Shown in pieces: positions 1-7,370 of a DNA stretch of 7,370 nucleotides (positions are counted from its first letter, which is position 1; each line of letters begins with the position of its first letter). Below the pieces are notes generated by a model. That model saw only the letters and a program-made list of their open reading frames with translations, searched no databases and was not told where the DNA came from. The stretch is from an uncultured Rubellimicrobium sp. (GTDB taxonomy: Bacteria > Pseudomonadota > Alphaproteobacteria > Rhodobacterales > Rhodobacteraceae). Position numbers and translations under genes: made by a program. The DNA lies in NCBI GenBank assembly GCA_902805995.1, contig CADCUU010000094.1:1-7370 (forward strand), in the 5' to 3' direction.

Positions 1-3000
1 CCTTCTGGACGTCACGTTGCACGACCGCGACGGGAGGCTTGTGGCCCGGATCCCGGAGGCGACCGCCCAGGTCTCCCCCCGGGGGCTCCTGTTCGAGCGG
101 CGGCTTTTGGTGCAGGAAATCGCCCTGTCGGGGGCCGAGCTGTCGCTGTCCCGGGCCGAGGATGGGCGCGTCCAGCTCGCCTTCGGGAACGGCGGCGCGG
201 CCGCGCAGGGGCAGGGTGCACGGCGGGCGGAGGGTCTGGCCTCGCTCCCCGACCAATTCGAGAGGCTGTTCGAGCGGCCTGCGCTATCAGCGCTCCAGAC
301 AATCCGGGTGGACGGGCTCGTGGTAGACTATGACGATGCGCGGGCGGGGCGGAACTGGACACTAGATGGCGGGGTCCTTGCGCTCGATCTGCGGGGCGGG
401 TTCACGCGCGTCACGGGCGACGTCGCGGTCCTGTCCGGGCGGTCGTTCGTCACCCATGCCAAGCTCGACTACGAAAGCCCCCGGCTGAGCCGCGCCGCCC
501 GCATGAGCCTCACCCTCACCGACGTGGCCGCCGCCGACGTGGCGAGCCAGAGCCCCGCGCTGGCCTGGCTCGCGGTGGTAGACGCCCCTGTGTCGATGGC
601 GCTGCGGGCGGAACTGGATTCGCAGGGCGCGCTGGGGCCGACGACGGTTGCCCTCAAGATGGCGGATGGGGAGCTGCGTCCCAACGCCGCCGCCGCCGTG
701 GGCTTCGATCTGGCGCGGGCCTACCTGTCCTACGACCCCGCGACCCAGGCCGTGCGATTCGAACGGGTCGAGGTCCAAAGCGACTGGGGCAGCGTGATGG
801 GGTCGGGCCAAGCCTACCTGCGGGAGATCGAGGCGGGCCTGCCCCGCGCGCTTTTGGGCCAGTTCACCCTGGAGGGAATGACCCTGGATCCTCCGGGCTT
901 GTACGACGAGCCCGCCCGGCTGCCCGAGGCCACCGCCCAGTTCCGCCTGCGGCTCGACCCGTTCAGCGTGGACATCGCCGAGGCGAGCCTTGGCCTTCCC
1001 GGCGAGGAGGCGAGCCGCATCGACCTGTCGGGCCGCGTCGCCGCCTCATCGGACGGGTGGAACGTCGCTCTGGACGCGGGGCTTGCCCGCGTGACGCGCG
1101 ACAGGCTGCTGGCGCTCTGGCCCGAGAGGCTCCGGCCCGGGCTGCGCGCCTGGCTCGTCGACAACCTTTCGGCTGGGGTGCTGGAGGATGTCGCCGCCGC
1201 GCTCCGGTTCCGGACGGGGGAGCCCGCGCGGCTCGCGGTGACCTCGGGATTCGCGGATGTCGCGCTGCGGGCGCTGCCGCATCACCCGCCGATCACGGGG
1301 GCCGATGGGCGCCTGACCTGGGAGGCGGGGACCTTTACCGCGGCGCTGGACCGGGGGAGCGTCCTGGCCGACGAGGGAGGGCGGCTCGACCTCGCCGGAA
1401 CGGCCGTCACCATTCATCCCGGCAATGCGGTCCGCTCGCCCACGACGCTGGACCTGTCCGTCAAGGGGCCCATCACCGCCGCCTTGTCCTTCCTGGACCA
1501 GCCGCCCTGGCGTTTCCTCAGCGCCGCCGACCTGCCGGTGACGCTTGCCGAGGGTCGGGCGGAGGCGGCAGGCCGGCTCGACTTCTTCATTGGTCCCATG
1601 ACGCAGGACGAGCTGCGGTTCGACATCGCCGCCGCCCTGAGCGACGTGTCCACGGACGTTCTGATCCCGGGCCGGACCCTCAGCGCCGACATGCTGGCCG
1701 TGGGCGTCACGCAGGAGGGCATCGAGGTCGGCGGCGCGATGCGGGTCGGCACCGCTGCCGTCGAAGGCGCCTGGACCCAACGCTTCGCCCCGGAGGAAGA
1801 GGGGCGATCCGGCGTGACCGCCAAGGTGGAGATCAACCCCGCCATCCTCTCGGAGTTTGGCATCCTCCTTCCCGAGGGGAGCGTCTCGGGCGATGGAACG
1901 GGGGAACTGACCCTCGCCCTCGCCCCCGGCGAGGCGCCGGCCTTCACGTTCCGGTCCGGGCTGGAGGGGGTCGCGCTGGCGCTGCCGGAAATCGGGTGGT
2001 CCAAGAGCGCCGGGCGTTCAGGCGAGCTTCTCGTGGAAGGACGTCTTTCGGAACCCGTCCGCGTGGATCGGTTGAGCCTGTCCGCTGCAGGGCTGCGGGC
2101 CGAGGGCGACCTGCGCCTGACGTCTGATGGCGCCTTCGACCGACTTCGCCTGTCGCGGGTCGCGCTGGGCGATTGGCTCGACGCGCCCGTGACCCTGACG
2201 GCGCGGGCGGGCAGCGACACCCCGGCCATCGCGGTCGGCGGCGGGACGCTGGACCTCGGCGCGGCTGCCTTCGGCGAAGGGGGCGAGGACGGGGAAGGGG
2301 GTGAGGGCGGTCCGATCTCAGTCGCGCTCGACAAGCTCCAGATCACCGACGGAATTGCGCTGACCGGCTTCGCGGGGGAGTTCTCGACCGTGTCGGGCCT
2401 CGAAGGGGCGTTCTCGGGCTTCGTGAACGGCGGACCTCCTGTCACGGGGCAGGTGGCGCCCCAAGGCGACCGCGTCGCGGCCCGGGTGCAGGCGCAGGAC
2501 GCGGGCGCCGTGATGAAAGCCGCGGACCTCTTCACCATGGCCGAAGGAGGTGCGCTCGACATGCTGCTCCTGCCGGAGGGGCCGGACAGCTATACGGGGC
2601 AGCTCTGGATCAACGGGCTCAAGGTGCGGGACGCGCCGGTCCTGGCCTCGCTCCTCAACGCCGCGTCGGTCGTGGGCCTCCTCCAGCAGTTGGGCGGGCA
2701 GGGGATCCTTTTCGACGACGTCTCGGCCGAGTTCCGCATCGACCCGACCGCCGTGACCGTGGCGCGGTCCAGCGCGATGGGCGCAGGCTTGGGGCTGTCG
2801 ATGGACGGGGTCTTCGACACCGAGGCTTACCTTATGGACTTCCAGGGTGTCGTGTCGCCGTTCTACCTCCTGAACGGCATCGGATCGATCCTGACGCGGC
2901 CGGGCGAAGGGCTCTTGGGCTTCAACTTCACGCTTCGGGGCGACCCAAACAAACCTGCCGTGGGGGTGAACCCGCTGTCGGTGCTGACGCCGGGCATGTT

Positions 3001-3043
3001 CCGCGAAATCTTCCGCCGCCGCCCGCCCGCGCTAAGCCAGTAG
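1..3043 (+). CDS. AsmA/YhdP-like DUF3971 envelope protein, 5'-truncated
   Basis: The reading frame is open from the first complete codon at position 2 to TAG at 3041-3043 (1013 residues visible). It has no stop before its first possible start (TTG at 17), and residues from position 2 already read like the family ([20 protein letters not shown]), so the true start lies upstream. Numbering from position 2, residues 372-385 ([14 protein letters not shown]) are a DUF3971 hallmark. Residues from 657 ([13 protein letters not shown]) and the C-terminal block around 866-910 ([20 protein letters not shown]) fit the AsmA-like C-terminal region. The rest is mostly alternating polar/hydrophobic beta-strand sequence, as in the groove-shaped AsmA/TamB/YhdP proteins. 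In E. coli, YhdP and relatives are implicated in moving phospholipid from inner to outer membrane. The same role here is inference. The N-terminal membrane anchor expected for the family is outside the window. A Gly/Glu-rich insert sits at residues 758-770. The gene ends 38 bp before queA and is probably co-transcribed with it. Confidence 0.88.
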   Translation, partial: LLDVTLHDRDGRLVARIPEATAQVSPRGLLFERRLLVQEIALSGAELSLSRAEDGRVQLAFGNGGAAAQGQGARRAEGLASLPDQFERLFERPALSALQTIRVDGLVVDYDDARAGRNWTLDGGVLALDLRGGFTRVTGDVAVLSGRSFVTHAKLDYESPRLSRAARMSLTLTDVAAADVASQSPALAWLAVVDAPVSMALRAELDSQGALGPTTVALKMADGELRPNAAAAVGFDLARAYLSYDPATQAVRFERVEVQSDWGSVMGSGQAYLREIEAGLPRALLGQFTLEGMTLDPPGLYDEPARLPEATAQFRLRLDPFSVDIAEASLGLPGEEASRIDLSGRVAASSDGWNVALDAGLARVTRDRLLALWPERLRPGLRAWLVDNLSAGVLEDVAAALRFRTGEPARLAVTSGFADVALRALPHHPPITGADGRLTWEAGTFTAALDRGSVLADEGGRLDLAGTAVTIHPGNAVRSPTTLDLSVKGPITAALSFLDQPPWRFLSAADLPVTLAEGRAEAAGRLDFFIGPMTQDELRFDIAAALSDVSTDVLIPGRTLSADMLAVGVTQEGIEVGGAMRVGTAAVEGAWTQRFAPEEEGRSGVTAKVEINPAILSEFGILLPEGSVSGDGTGELTLALAPGEAPAFTFRSGLEGVALALPEIGWSKSAGRSGELLVEGRLSEPVRVDRLSLSAAGLRAEGDLRLTSDGAFDRLRLSRVALGDWLDAPVTLTARAGSDTPAIAVGGGTLDLGAAAFGEGGEDGEGGEGGPISVALDKLQITDGIALTGFAGEFSTVSGLEGAFSGFVNGGPPVTGQVAPQGDRVAARVQAQDAGAVMKAADLFTMAEGGALDMLLLPEGPDSYTGQLWINGLKVRDAPVLASLLNAASVVGLLQQLGGQGILFDDVSAEFRIDPTAVTVARSSAMGAGLGLSMDGVFDTEAYLMDFQGVVSPFYLLNGIGSILTRPGEGLLGFNFTLRGDPNKPAVGVNPLSVLTPGMFREIFRRRPPALSQ
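2273..2311 (+). repeat. GGN-GAN low-complexity tract encoding Gly/Glu, G-quadruplex-capable
   Basis: An in-frame run of glycine and glutamate/aspartate codons encodes [13 protein letters not shown] within the AsmA-like protein. On the coding strand it contains four G-tracts: 2279-2283, 2291-2294, 2297-2301 and 2305-2307. They are separated by loops of 7, 2 and 3 bases, which satisfies the usual G3+N1-7 quadruplex rule. The repeat is degenerate, so it probably arose by slippage or local duplication. Whether it folds in DNA or mRNA is unknown. Confidence 0.6.
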
Positions 3044-3081
3044 GATTGCCGAGGCGCGGGACGCAGGATAGCCACCCGGCC

Positions 3082-4125
3082 ATGAAGCTCAGCGATTTCG
3101 ACTTTGCCCTCCCCGAGGGCCTGATCGCCACGCGGCCCGCGCGGCCCCGCTCCTCCGCCCGGCTGCTCGTCGCGGGGCCCGAGGCGTTGGACGACCTCCA
3201 CGTCTCTGACCTGCCCCAGGTTCTGCGGCCTGGCGACCGGCTGGTGCTGAACGATACAAAGGTGATCCCGGCCCGCCTGACCGGCACCCGCCACCGGGGC
3301 GAGGCGGTGGCAAGGATCGAGGCCACGCTCCTGTCCGACCGGGGCGAGGGGCTCTGGGCCGCGCTCATCAAGCCGCTGCGCAAGGTGAAGGAAGGCGAGG
3401 TCGTCGACTTCGATGGCGGCCTGTCCGCCACCTTCGAGGGGAGCGAGGAGGGGCAGGGGCTGCTGCGCTTCTCGCTGTCGCCCGACGCCTTTGCCATGGC
3501 CCTCGCGCAGGCCGGACGGATGCCGCTGCCCCCTTACATCGAGGCCCTGCGCCCGCCGGACGATCAGGACCGCGAGGATTACCAAACGGTCTGGGCCCGC
3601 GCGACCGGGGCCGTCGCAGCGCCCACCGCCTCGCTCCATTTCGACCCGCCGCTCCTGGATGCGCTGCGGGCGAGGGGCGTGGAGTTCACGCATGTCACGC
3701 TCCATGTCGGCGCGGGGACCTTCCTGCCGGTCAAGGTGGACGACATCGCCGACCACCGGATGCACGCCGAATGGGGCGAGGTGACCGAGGGCGCCGCCCA
3801 GGAGCTCATGGCCACCCAGGCCGCGGGCGGGCGGGTGATCCCGGTGGGGACCACGGCGCTCCGGCTCCTCGAATCGGCGGGACGCGACGGCACCCTTCGC
3901 CCCTGGCGGGGGGAGACCGACATCTTCATCACCCCTGGCTTCGAGTTCCGCGTCTGCGACGGACTCATGACCAACTTCCACCTGCCCAAATCCACGCTGA
4001 TGATGCTCGTCTCGGCCCTCCTGGGGACGGACCGCATTCGCGAGGTCTATTCCCACGCAATCGGGCAGGGCTACCGTTTCTTCTCCTACGGGGATGCGTC
4101 GCTCCTCCTCCCACGGGGGCGCTAA
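3082..4125 (+). CDS. queA: tRNA preQ1 S-adenosylmethionine ribosyltransferase-isomerase QueA
   Basis: QueA transfers and isomerises the ribosyl moiety of S-adenosylmethionine onto 7-aminomethyl-7-deazaguanine in tRNA (position 34 of GUN anticodons), giving epoxyqueuosine. It acts in the cytoplasm after tRNA-guanine transglycosylase. The 347-residue product is close to the E. coli length (about 356). Conserved blocks are visible: [11 protein letters not shown] near residue 56, LPPYI at 149-153, APTASLHF at 180-187, [11 protein letters not shown] around 208-218, [20 protein letters not shown] and [11 protein letters not shown] at 296-306, then YRFFSYGDA near the end. The APTAGLHF glycine of E. 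coli is serine here. The ATG at 3082 is chosen because [16 protein letters not shown] aligns with the known N-terminus. An in-frame TTG at 3046 would add 12 residues without family support. The best Shine-Dalgarno candidate, AGGA at 3065-3068, is rather far away (13 nt). The gene follows the AsmA-like gene by 38 bp, so shared transcription is likely. Confidence 0.96.
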   Translation: MKLSDFDFALPEGLIATRPARPRSSARLLVAGPEALDDLHVSDLPQVLRPGDRLVLNDTKVIPARLTGTRHRGEAVARIEATLLSDRGEGLWAALIKPLRKVKEGEVVDFDGGLSATFEGSEEGQGLLRFSLSPDAFAMALAQAGRMPLPPYIEALRPPDDQDREDYQTVWARATGAVAAPTASLHFDPPLLDALRARGVEFTHVTLHVGAGTFLPVKVDDIADHRMHAEWGEVTEGAAQELMATQAAGGRVIPVGTTALRLLESAGRDGTLRPWRGETDIFITPGFEFRVCDGLMTNFHLPKSTLMMLVSALLGTDRIREVYSHAIGQGYRFFSYGDASLLLPRGR

Positions 4126-4193
4126 CCGCCCGGCGGGGTCGCCTTCGGACTCGCGGGACAATTACGCCGTGCTACCTTGGCCCGGAGGGAAGA

Positions 4194-4200
4194 AAGGGAG
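4194..4200 (+). promoter_or_regulatory. Ribosome binding site of the MFS transporter gene
   Basis: AAGGGAG ends 5 nt before the ATG at 4206. It fixes the start there, although the frame is open back to 3771. The upstream extension overlaps queA and has no transporter-like sequence. A second purine-rich run (GGAGGGA, 4184-4190) lies just upstream. Confidence 0.7.
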
Positions 4201-4205
4201 CGACC

Positions 4206-5435
4206 ATGCTGCAAGTCCTTGGAAGCGCCTGGGCGCTCCTTCTCGGCATGTATCTCCTCATGATCGGCAATGGCCTCCAGGGAACTCTCCTTGGCCTGCG
4301 CGGGCAGATCGAGGACTTCACGACCCTGGAGATCTCGGTCGTGATGTCGGCCTATTTCGTGGGCTTCCTTTTCGCCTCGCGCATGGCGCCGCTGCTGATC
4401 CGCCGGGTGGGCCATGTCCGCGTCTTCTCGGCCCTGGGATCGGCCATCTCGGCGATCCTTGTCCTGTACCCCGTCCTGCCGGAGCCCTGGGTCTGGGCCC
4501 TGGCCCGCGCGGCCATCGGGTTCTGCTACTGCGGCGTCTACATCACCGCCGAATCCTGGCTCAACGACGCGGCCAGCAACGAGAACCGGGGCAAGGCGCT
4601 CTCGCTTTACATGATCGTCATGATGGCGGGGATCGTGACCTCCCAGTGGCTGATCTCGGCGGGCGACGTGGCGGGATTTGTGGTCTTCATCGTCCCCTCG
4701 ATCCTCGTGTCACTGAGCTTTGCGCCGATGCTCCTGTCAGCCACGCAGACCACGCCCCAGTTCACGACCACCAAGGCGTTGAGCCTGCGGCGCCTCATGC
4801 TCGCCTCACCGCTCGCCTGCATGGGAATGTTCCTCCTGGGCTCCGTCTTCGCGGCGCAGTTCGGCATGTCGGCCGTCTATGGCACGCAGGCGGGTCTGGG
4901 CGAGTCGCAGATCACGCTGATGGTGTCGCTGACCTACCTCGCCGCCATGGTCGCGCAGTTCCCAATCGGTTGGCTGTCGGACCGGATGGACCGGCGCATC
5001 CTGATTCTTGCGCTCTCGGCCTTGGGCGGGGGTGTCGCCTTGTGGGCCATGGTCGTGCCGGGGCCGGTCTGGCTCGTCTACTTCGCGGCGGCCGTCGTGG
5101 GTGGCACATCGAACCCGCTATACGCTCTGCTCATCGCCTATGCGAACGACTACCTGGGACGGGAAGACATGGCCGCGGCCTCGGCGGGGCTTCTCCTCAT
5201 CAACGGGCTCGGGGCGATCGCGGGGCCTCTCATCGTAGGGTTCCTGATCGACGCGGCGGGGCCGTCCGGCTTCTGGGGCCTGATTGCCGGGGTCATGCTA
5301 CTTCTGGCGCTTTACGCGTGGTGGAGGATGCGCGCCGCCCCGGACAAGGTCATCGTAGGCGACAAGACGAACTATTCCCCGATTCCCGCCGCAGCGACTC
5401 CCGTCGCCGCCTCTGCCGAAAGGACCGCCGCATGA
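4206..5435 (+). CDS. MFS transporter, YcaD-like, 12 predicted membrane helices
   Basis: This 409-residue inner-membrane protein has about twelve hydrophobic segments, the first at residues 4-24 and the last near 355-375, with the usual central cytoplasmic loop around 178-200. Family marks are visible. ESWLN at 116-120, followed by NENRGKALSLYM at 125-136, and the RRVGHVRVF stretch at 66-74 after helix 2 resemble the YcaD-type major facilitator group. Motif A is complete between helices 8 and 9 (GWLSDRMDRR, 255-264). The equivalent first-half site (GFLFASRMAPLL, from 53) lacks the usual Asp. The tail after residue 380 is an Ala/Pro-rich cytoplasmic extension. The substrate cannot be told from sequence, and sugar, metabolite or drug export/import are all possible. 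The gene starts 80 bp after queA and its TGA overlaps the ATG of the DUF924 gene by ATGA, implying one mRNA and coupled translation. Confidence 0.9.
   Translation: MLQVLGSAWALLLGMYLLMIGNGLQGTLLGLRGQIEDFTTLEISVVMSAYFVGFLFASRMAPLLIRRVGHVRVFSALGSAISAILVLYPVLPEPWVWALARAAIGFCYCGVYITAESWLNDAASNENRGKALSLYMIVMMAGIVTSQWLISAGDVAGFVVFIVPSILVSLSFAPMLLSATQTTPQFTTTKALSLRRLMLASPLACMGMFLLGSVFAAQFGMSAVYGTQAGLGESQITLMVSLTYLAAMVAQFPIGWLSDRMDRRILILALSALGGGVALWAMVVPGPVWLVYFAAAVVGGTSNPLYALLIAYANDYLGREDMAAASAGLLLINGLGAIAGPLIVGFLIDAAGPSGFWGLIAGVMLLLALYAWWRMRAAPDKVIVGDKTNYSPIPAAATPVAASAERTAA
5419..5424 (+). promoter_or_regulatory. Ribosome binding site of the DUF924 gene, inside the MFS 3' end
   Basis: AAAGGA lies 7 nt before the ATG at 5432, within the last codons of the transporter gene. 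It supports that start over the long upstream open frame, which runs back to 4094 out of phase with the transporter. Confidence 0.6.
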
Positions 5436-6016
5436 TCGCAAGCCCCAGGGACGTGCTCGACTTCTGGCTGGAGGAGGTCGGCGAGAAAGGGTGGTACGCC
5501 GGGGGCGAGGAGCTCGACGCGCGCGTCCGCGACCGCTTCCTGCGCACCTGGGAATCGGGGATGGAGGGACGGCTCGGCCTCTGGCTGACCACGCCGCCCG
5601 AGGCGCTGGCCTACGTCATCCTTCTGGACCAGTTCCCGCGCAACATGTTCCGCGGCCAGGCCGACAGCTTCGAGTCCGACCGCCATGCCCGCGCCGCCGC
5701 CAAGACCGCCATCGCGCGCGAATGGGACCTGAAGGTCGCGGAGCCCGAGCGCCAGTTCTTCTACCTGCCGCTGGAGCATAGCGAGAACCTCGTGGACCAG
5801 GACCGCGCCGTCCGGCTATTCGCGGCGCGCATGCCCGAAACCGGCGCCGAATACCTGCTCCACGCCCGCGCGCACCGCGAGCAGATCCGCCGCTTCGGCC
5901 GTTTTCCTATGCGGAACGAGGCCCTTGGACGCCGGAGCACCCCGGAGGAAGAGGAGTTCCTGTCCCGCGGCGGGTACCGGGCCCTGCTAGAGGAGTTGGG
6001 CGCAGTGGCTGCCTAG
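5432..6016 (+). CDS. DUF924 family protein of unknown function
   Basis: The 194-residue protein matches DUF924 along its length. VLDFWLEE is at residues 8-15, and GWYAGGEELDARVRDRF is at 20-36. ALAYVILLDQFPRNMFRG at 58-75 is the strongest family signature. RQFFYLPLEHSENLVDQ is at 107-123, and RRFGRFPMRNEALGR with STPEEEEFL is at 153-177. In the RFGRFP-x-RN motif the variable residue is Met at 160, where His or Tyr is often seen. No signal peptide or membrane helix is visible, so it should be cytoplasmic. The family is thought to have an all-helical, TPR-like fold, but no reaction is established and none is proposed here. The start codon overlaps the stop of the MFS transporter gene (ATGA), so the two are probably translated together. 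lpdA follows after 63 bp. Confidence 0.92.
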   Translation: MIASPRDVLDFWLEEVGEKGWYAGGEELDARVRDRFLRTWESGMEGRLGLWLTTPPEALAYVILLDQFPRNMFRGQADSFESDRHARAAAKTAIAREWDLKVAEPERQFFYLPLEHSENLVDQDRAVRLFAARMPETGAEYLLHARAHREQIRRFGRFPMRNEALGRRSTPEEEEFLSRGGYRALLEELGAVAA

Positions 6017-6064
6017 ACTGGCGGGGGCCGTCCGGTCGCGCTACTAGTCCGACGAAGTTCTGCC

Positions 6065-6071
6065 AAGGGAG
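6065..6071 (+). promoter_or_regulatory. Ribosome binding site of lpdA
   Basis: AAGGGAG ends 8 nt before the ATG at 6080, a near-ideal spacing, and supports this start. The 63 bp between the DUF924 stop and this ATG hold no promoter hexamers that I can defend and no hairpin followed by a T-run. Confidence 0.7.
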
Positions 6072-6079
6072 ACAGACGC

Positions 6080-7370
6080 ATGGCGACCCGGACCTTCGAC
6101 GTGATCGTGATCGGGGCAGGCCCCGGAGGCTATGTCGCGGCGATCCGGGCGGCTCAACTGGGCAAGAAGGTGGTGATCGTGGAGCGCGAGCACCTGGGCG
6201 GCATCTGCCTCAACTGGGGCTGCATCCCGACCAAGGCGCTGCTGCGTTCGGCCGAGGTGTTCCACCTCTTCCACCGCGCCAAGGAATTCGGCCTGTCGGT
6301 CGAGAAGCCGTCCTTTGACTTCGACGCCGTCATCAAGCGGTCGCGCGGCGTGGCCAAGCAGCTTTCCTCGGGCATCGGCCACCTGATGAAGAAGAACAAG
6401 GTTGAGGTGGTGATGGGCGCCGCCCGTCTTGCCGGGAAGGGCCGCGTCTCCGTCACAACCGCCAAGGGCGCCGAGGATCTTGAAGCTCCCGCCATCATCC
6501 TCGCCACCGGCGCGCGCGCACGGTCGCTGCCGGGGATGGAGCCCGATGGCGACCTAATCTGGAACTACAAGCATGCCCTGCAGCCCCCTCGTATGCCGAA
6601 GGACCTGCTCGTCATCGGCTCGGGCGCCATCGGGATCGAGTTCGCGAGTTTCTTCAACACCATGGGCGCCAAGGTCACCGTCGTCGAGGTCGCGGACCGT
6701 ATCCTGCCGATCGAGGACGCCGAGGTGTCCGCCTTCGCCAAGAAGCAGTTCGTCAAGCAGGGCATGACGATCCATGAAGGCGCCAAGGTCGCCCTGACCA
6801 AGGGCCAGGGTCGTGTGACCGCGCGCATTGAGGTCGGGGGCAAGGCCGAGGACAAGGTTTTCGACACCGTCATCTCGGCCGTGGGCATCGTCGGCAACGT
6901 GGAGGACCTCGGGCTGGAGGAAGCCGGCGTGAAGGTCGAGCGAACCCACGTCGTGACGGACGAGTTCTGCCGCACCGGCATTGAGGGCCTTTACGCCATC
7001 GGAGACGTCGCTGGCGCGCCCTGGCTGGCGCACAAGGCCTCGCACGAAGGCGTCATGGTGGCCGAGATGATCGCGGGCCAGCACGTGCACCCGATCAAGC
7101 CCGGCGCCATCGCAGGCTGCACTTACTGCCACCCTCAGGTCGCTTCCGTGGGCTACACCGAGGCCCGCGCGAAGGAGGTCGGCCACGAGGTCCGCGTCGG
7201 CCGCTTCCCGTTCATCGGCAACGGCAAGGCCATCGCGCTGGGAGAGCCTGAGGGTTTCATCAAGACGGTCTTCGACGCCAAGACCGGCGAGCTTCTGGGC
7301 GCGCACATGGTCGGGGCCGAGGTGACCGAACTCATCCAGGGATACATCGTCGGCCGCTCCCTGGAGACGA
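6080..7370 (+). CDS. lpdA: Dihydrolipoyl dehydrogenase (E3), 3'-truncated by the window end
   Basis: This flavoprotein reoxidises dihydrolipoamide of 2-oxoacid dehydrogenase complexes (pyruvate, 2-oxoglutarate, branched-chain) or the glycine cleavage system, passing electrons through FAD to NAD+. The frame is open from ATG 6080 to the window end (430 codons plus one base). An FAD-binding GAGPGG is at residues 12-17. The redox disulphide is C43/C48 in GGICLNWGCIPTK. The NAD-binding GSGAIG is at 180-185, with an acidic residue (E in VVEVADRILP) after the following strand. The second FAD contact is YAIGDVAG at 305-312. A CTYC pair (C347, C350) precedes HPQVASVGYTE. The dimerisation domain has begun, but the catalytic His-Glu motif near the C-terminus lies outside. 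About 30-40 residues should be missing, judging from the usual length near 465. The GGICLNWGCIPTK form is common in alphaproteobacterial pyruvate-dehydrogenase-type E3 proteins, but the partner complex cannot be read here because no E1 or E2 gene is in the window. Confidence 0.96.
   Translation, partial: MATRTFDVIVIGAGPGGYVAAIRAAQLGKKVVIVEREHLGGICLNWGCIPTKALLRSAEVFHLFHRAKEFGLSVEKPSFDFDAVIKRSRGVAKQLSSGIGHLMKKNKVEVVMGAARLAGKGRVSVTTAKGAEDLEAPAIILATGARARSLPGMEPDGDLIWNYKHALQPPRMPKDLLVIGSGAIGIEFASFFNTMGAKVTVVEVADRILPIEDAEVSAFAKKQFVKQGMTIHEGAKVALTKGQGRVTARIEVGGKAEDKVFDTVISAVGIVGNVEDLGLEEAGVKVERTHVVTDEFCRTGIEGLYAIGDVAGAPWLAHKASHEGVMVAEMIAGQHVHPIKPGAIAGCTYCHPQVASVGYTEARAKEVGHEVRVGRFPFIGNGKAIALGEPEGFIKTVFDAKTGELLGAHMVGAEVTELIQGYIVGRSLET

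Noticed and set aside
1414..2562. 382-codon - strand frame and 356-codon + strand frame (1057-2127) inside the AsmA-like gene
   Set aside because: Both are low-complexity S/P/R-rich or R/G/A-rich translations overlapping a real coding frame. They are GC-driven shadows.
4126..4139. CCGCC-c-GGCGG inverted repeat right after the queA stop as a terminator
   Set aside because: The five-base arms leave only a one-base loop. A foldable version has just three pairs, and no T-run follows.
2863..4161. 432-codon open frame on the - strand across queA
   Set aside because: It lies opposite a clearly conserved gene, its translation is rich in R/G/P/H with no recognisable domain, and such frames are expected opposite high-GC genes where third positions are G or C.
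4140..4183. Promoter in the 80 bp between queA and the MFS gene (TTCGGA at 4144, TACCTT at 4173)
   Set aside because: The spacing of 23 bp is outside the sigma-70 range and neither hexamer is a strong match. A promoter here is possible but not supported.
3771..4205. Upstream extension of the MFS frame over the end of queA
   Set aside because: The extension has no membrane or transporter sequence, overlaps conserved queA codons, and a good Shine-Dalgarno site sits just before ATG 4206.
6017..6079. Promoter or terminator in the DUF924-lpdA gap (TACTAG at 6042, TGGCGG at 6019)
   Set aside because: The spacing would be 17 bp but the -35 candidate is poor. The only nearby hairpin (GCAG/CTGC, 6002-6012) is four pairs, lies inside the DUF924 gene and lacks a T-run.
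1..7370. A novel multi-gene system, defence island, mobile element or CRISPR array
   Set aside because: All five genes belong to recognisable chromosomal families with uniform base composition. No transposase, integrase, repeat-spacer pattern, tRNA or terminal inverted repeats were found.

Overview
The window is dense, high-GC (roughly two-thirds G+C by eye) bacterial chromosome. All the genes lie on the + strand and gaps are short. Protein features point to an alphaproteobacterium, most likely Rhodobacterales (Roseobacter/Rhodobacter group): a large DUF3971/AsmA-type envelope protein, a QueA with an APTASLHF motif, and a dihydrolipoyl dehydrogenase of the GGICLNWGCIPTK type. This placement is by recognition only; no database search was run.

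Layout from left to right. (1) The 3' part of a very large AsmA/YhdP-like protein gene (1-3043, 5' end outside the window), probably a lipid-transport bridge between the inner and outer membranes. (2) After 38 bp, queA (3082-4125), the penultimate-type step of queuosine tRNA modification. (3) After 80 bp, a 12-helix MFS transporter of the YcaD-like group (4206-5435). (4) Overlapping it by ATGA, a DUF924 protein of unknown function (5432-6016). (5) After 63 bp, a dihydrolipoyl dehydrogenase gene, lpdA (6080 to the window end, 3' end missing), the E3 subunit of 2-oxoacid dehydrogenase complexes.

The genes do not form one pathway. The spacing suggests two or three co-directional transcription units: AsmA-like + queA, MFS + DUF924 (translationally coupled), and lpdA with its own strong ribosome binding site. 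No mobile element, tRNA/rRNA, CRISPR array, phage gene or convincing intrinsic terminator was seen, and no gap exceeds 80 bp. I see no evidence of a new multi-gene system. The points most worth a second look are the DUF924 gene coupled to a transporter, a G-quadruplex-capable Gly/Glu repeat inside the AsmA-like gene, and the missing acidic residue in the transporter's first motif A.
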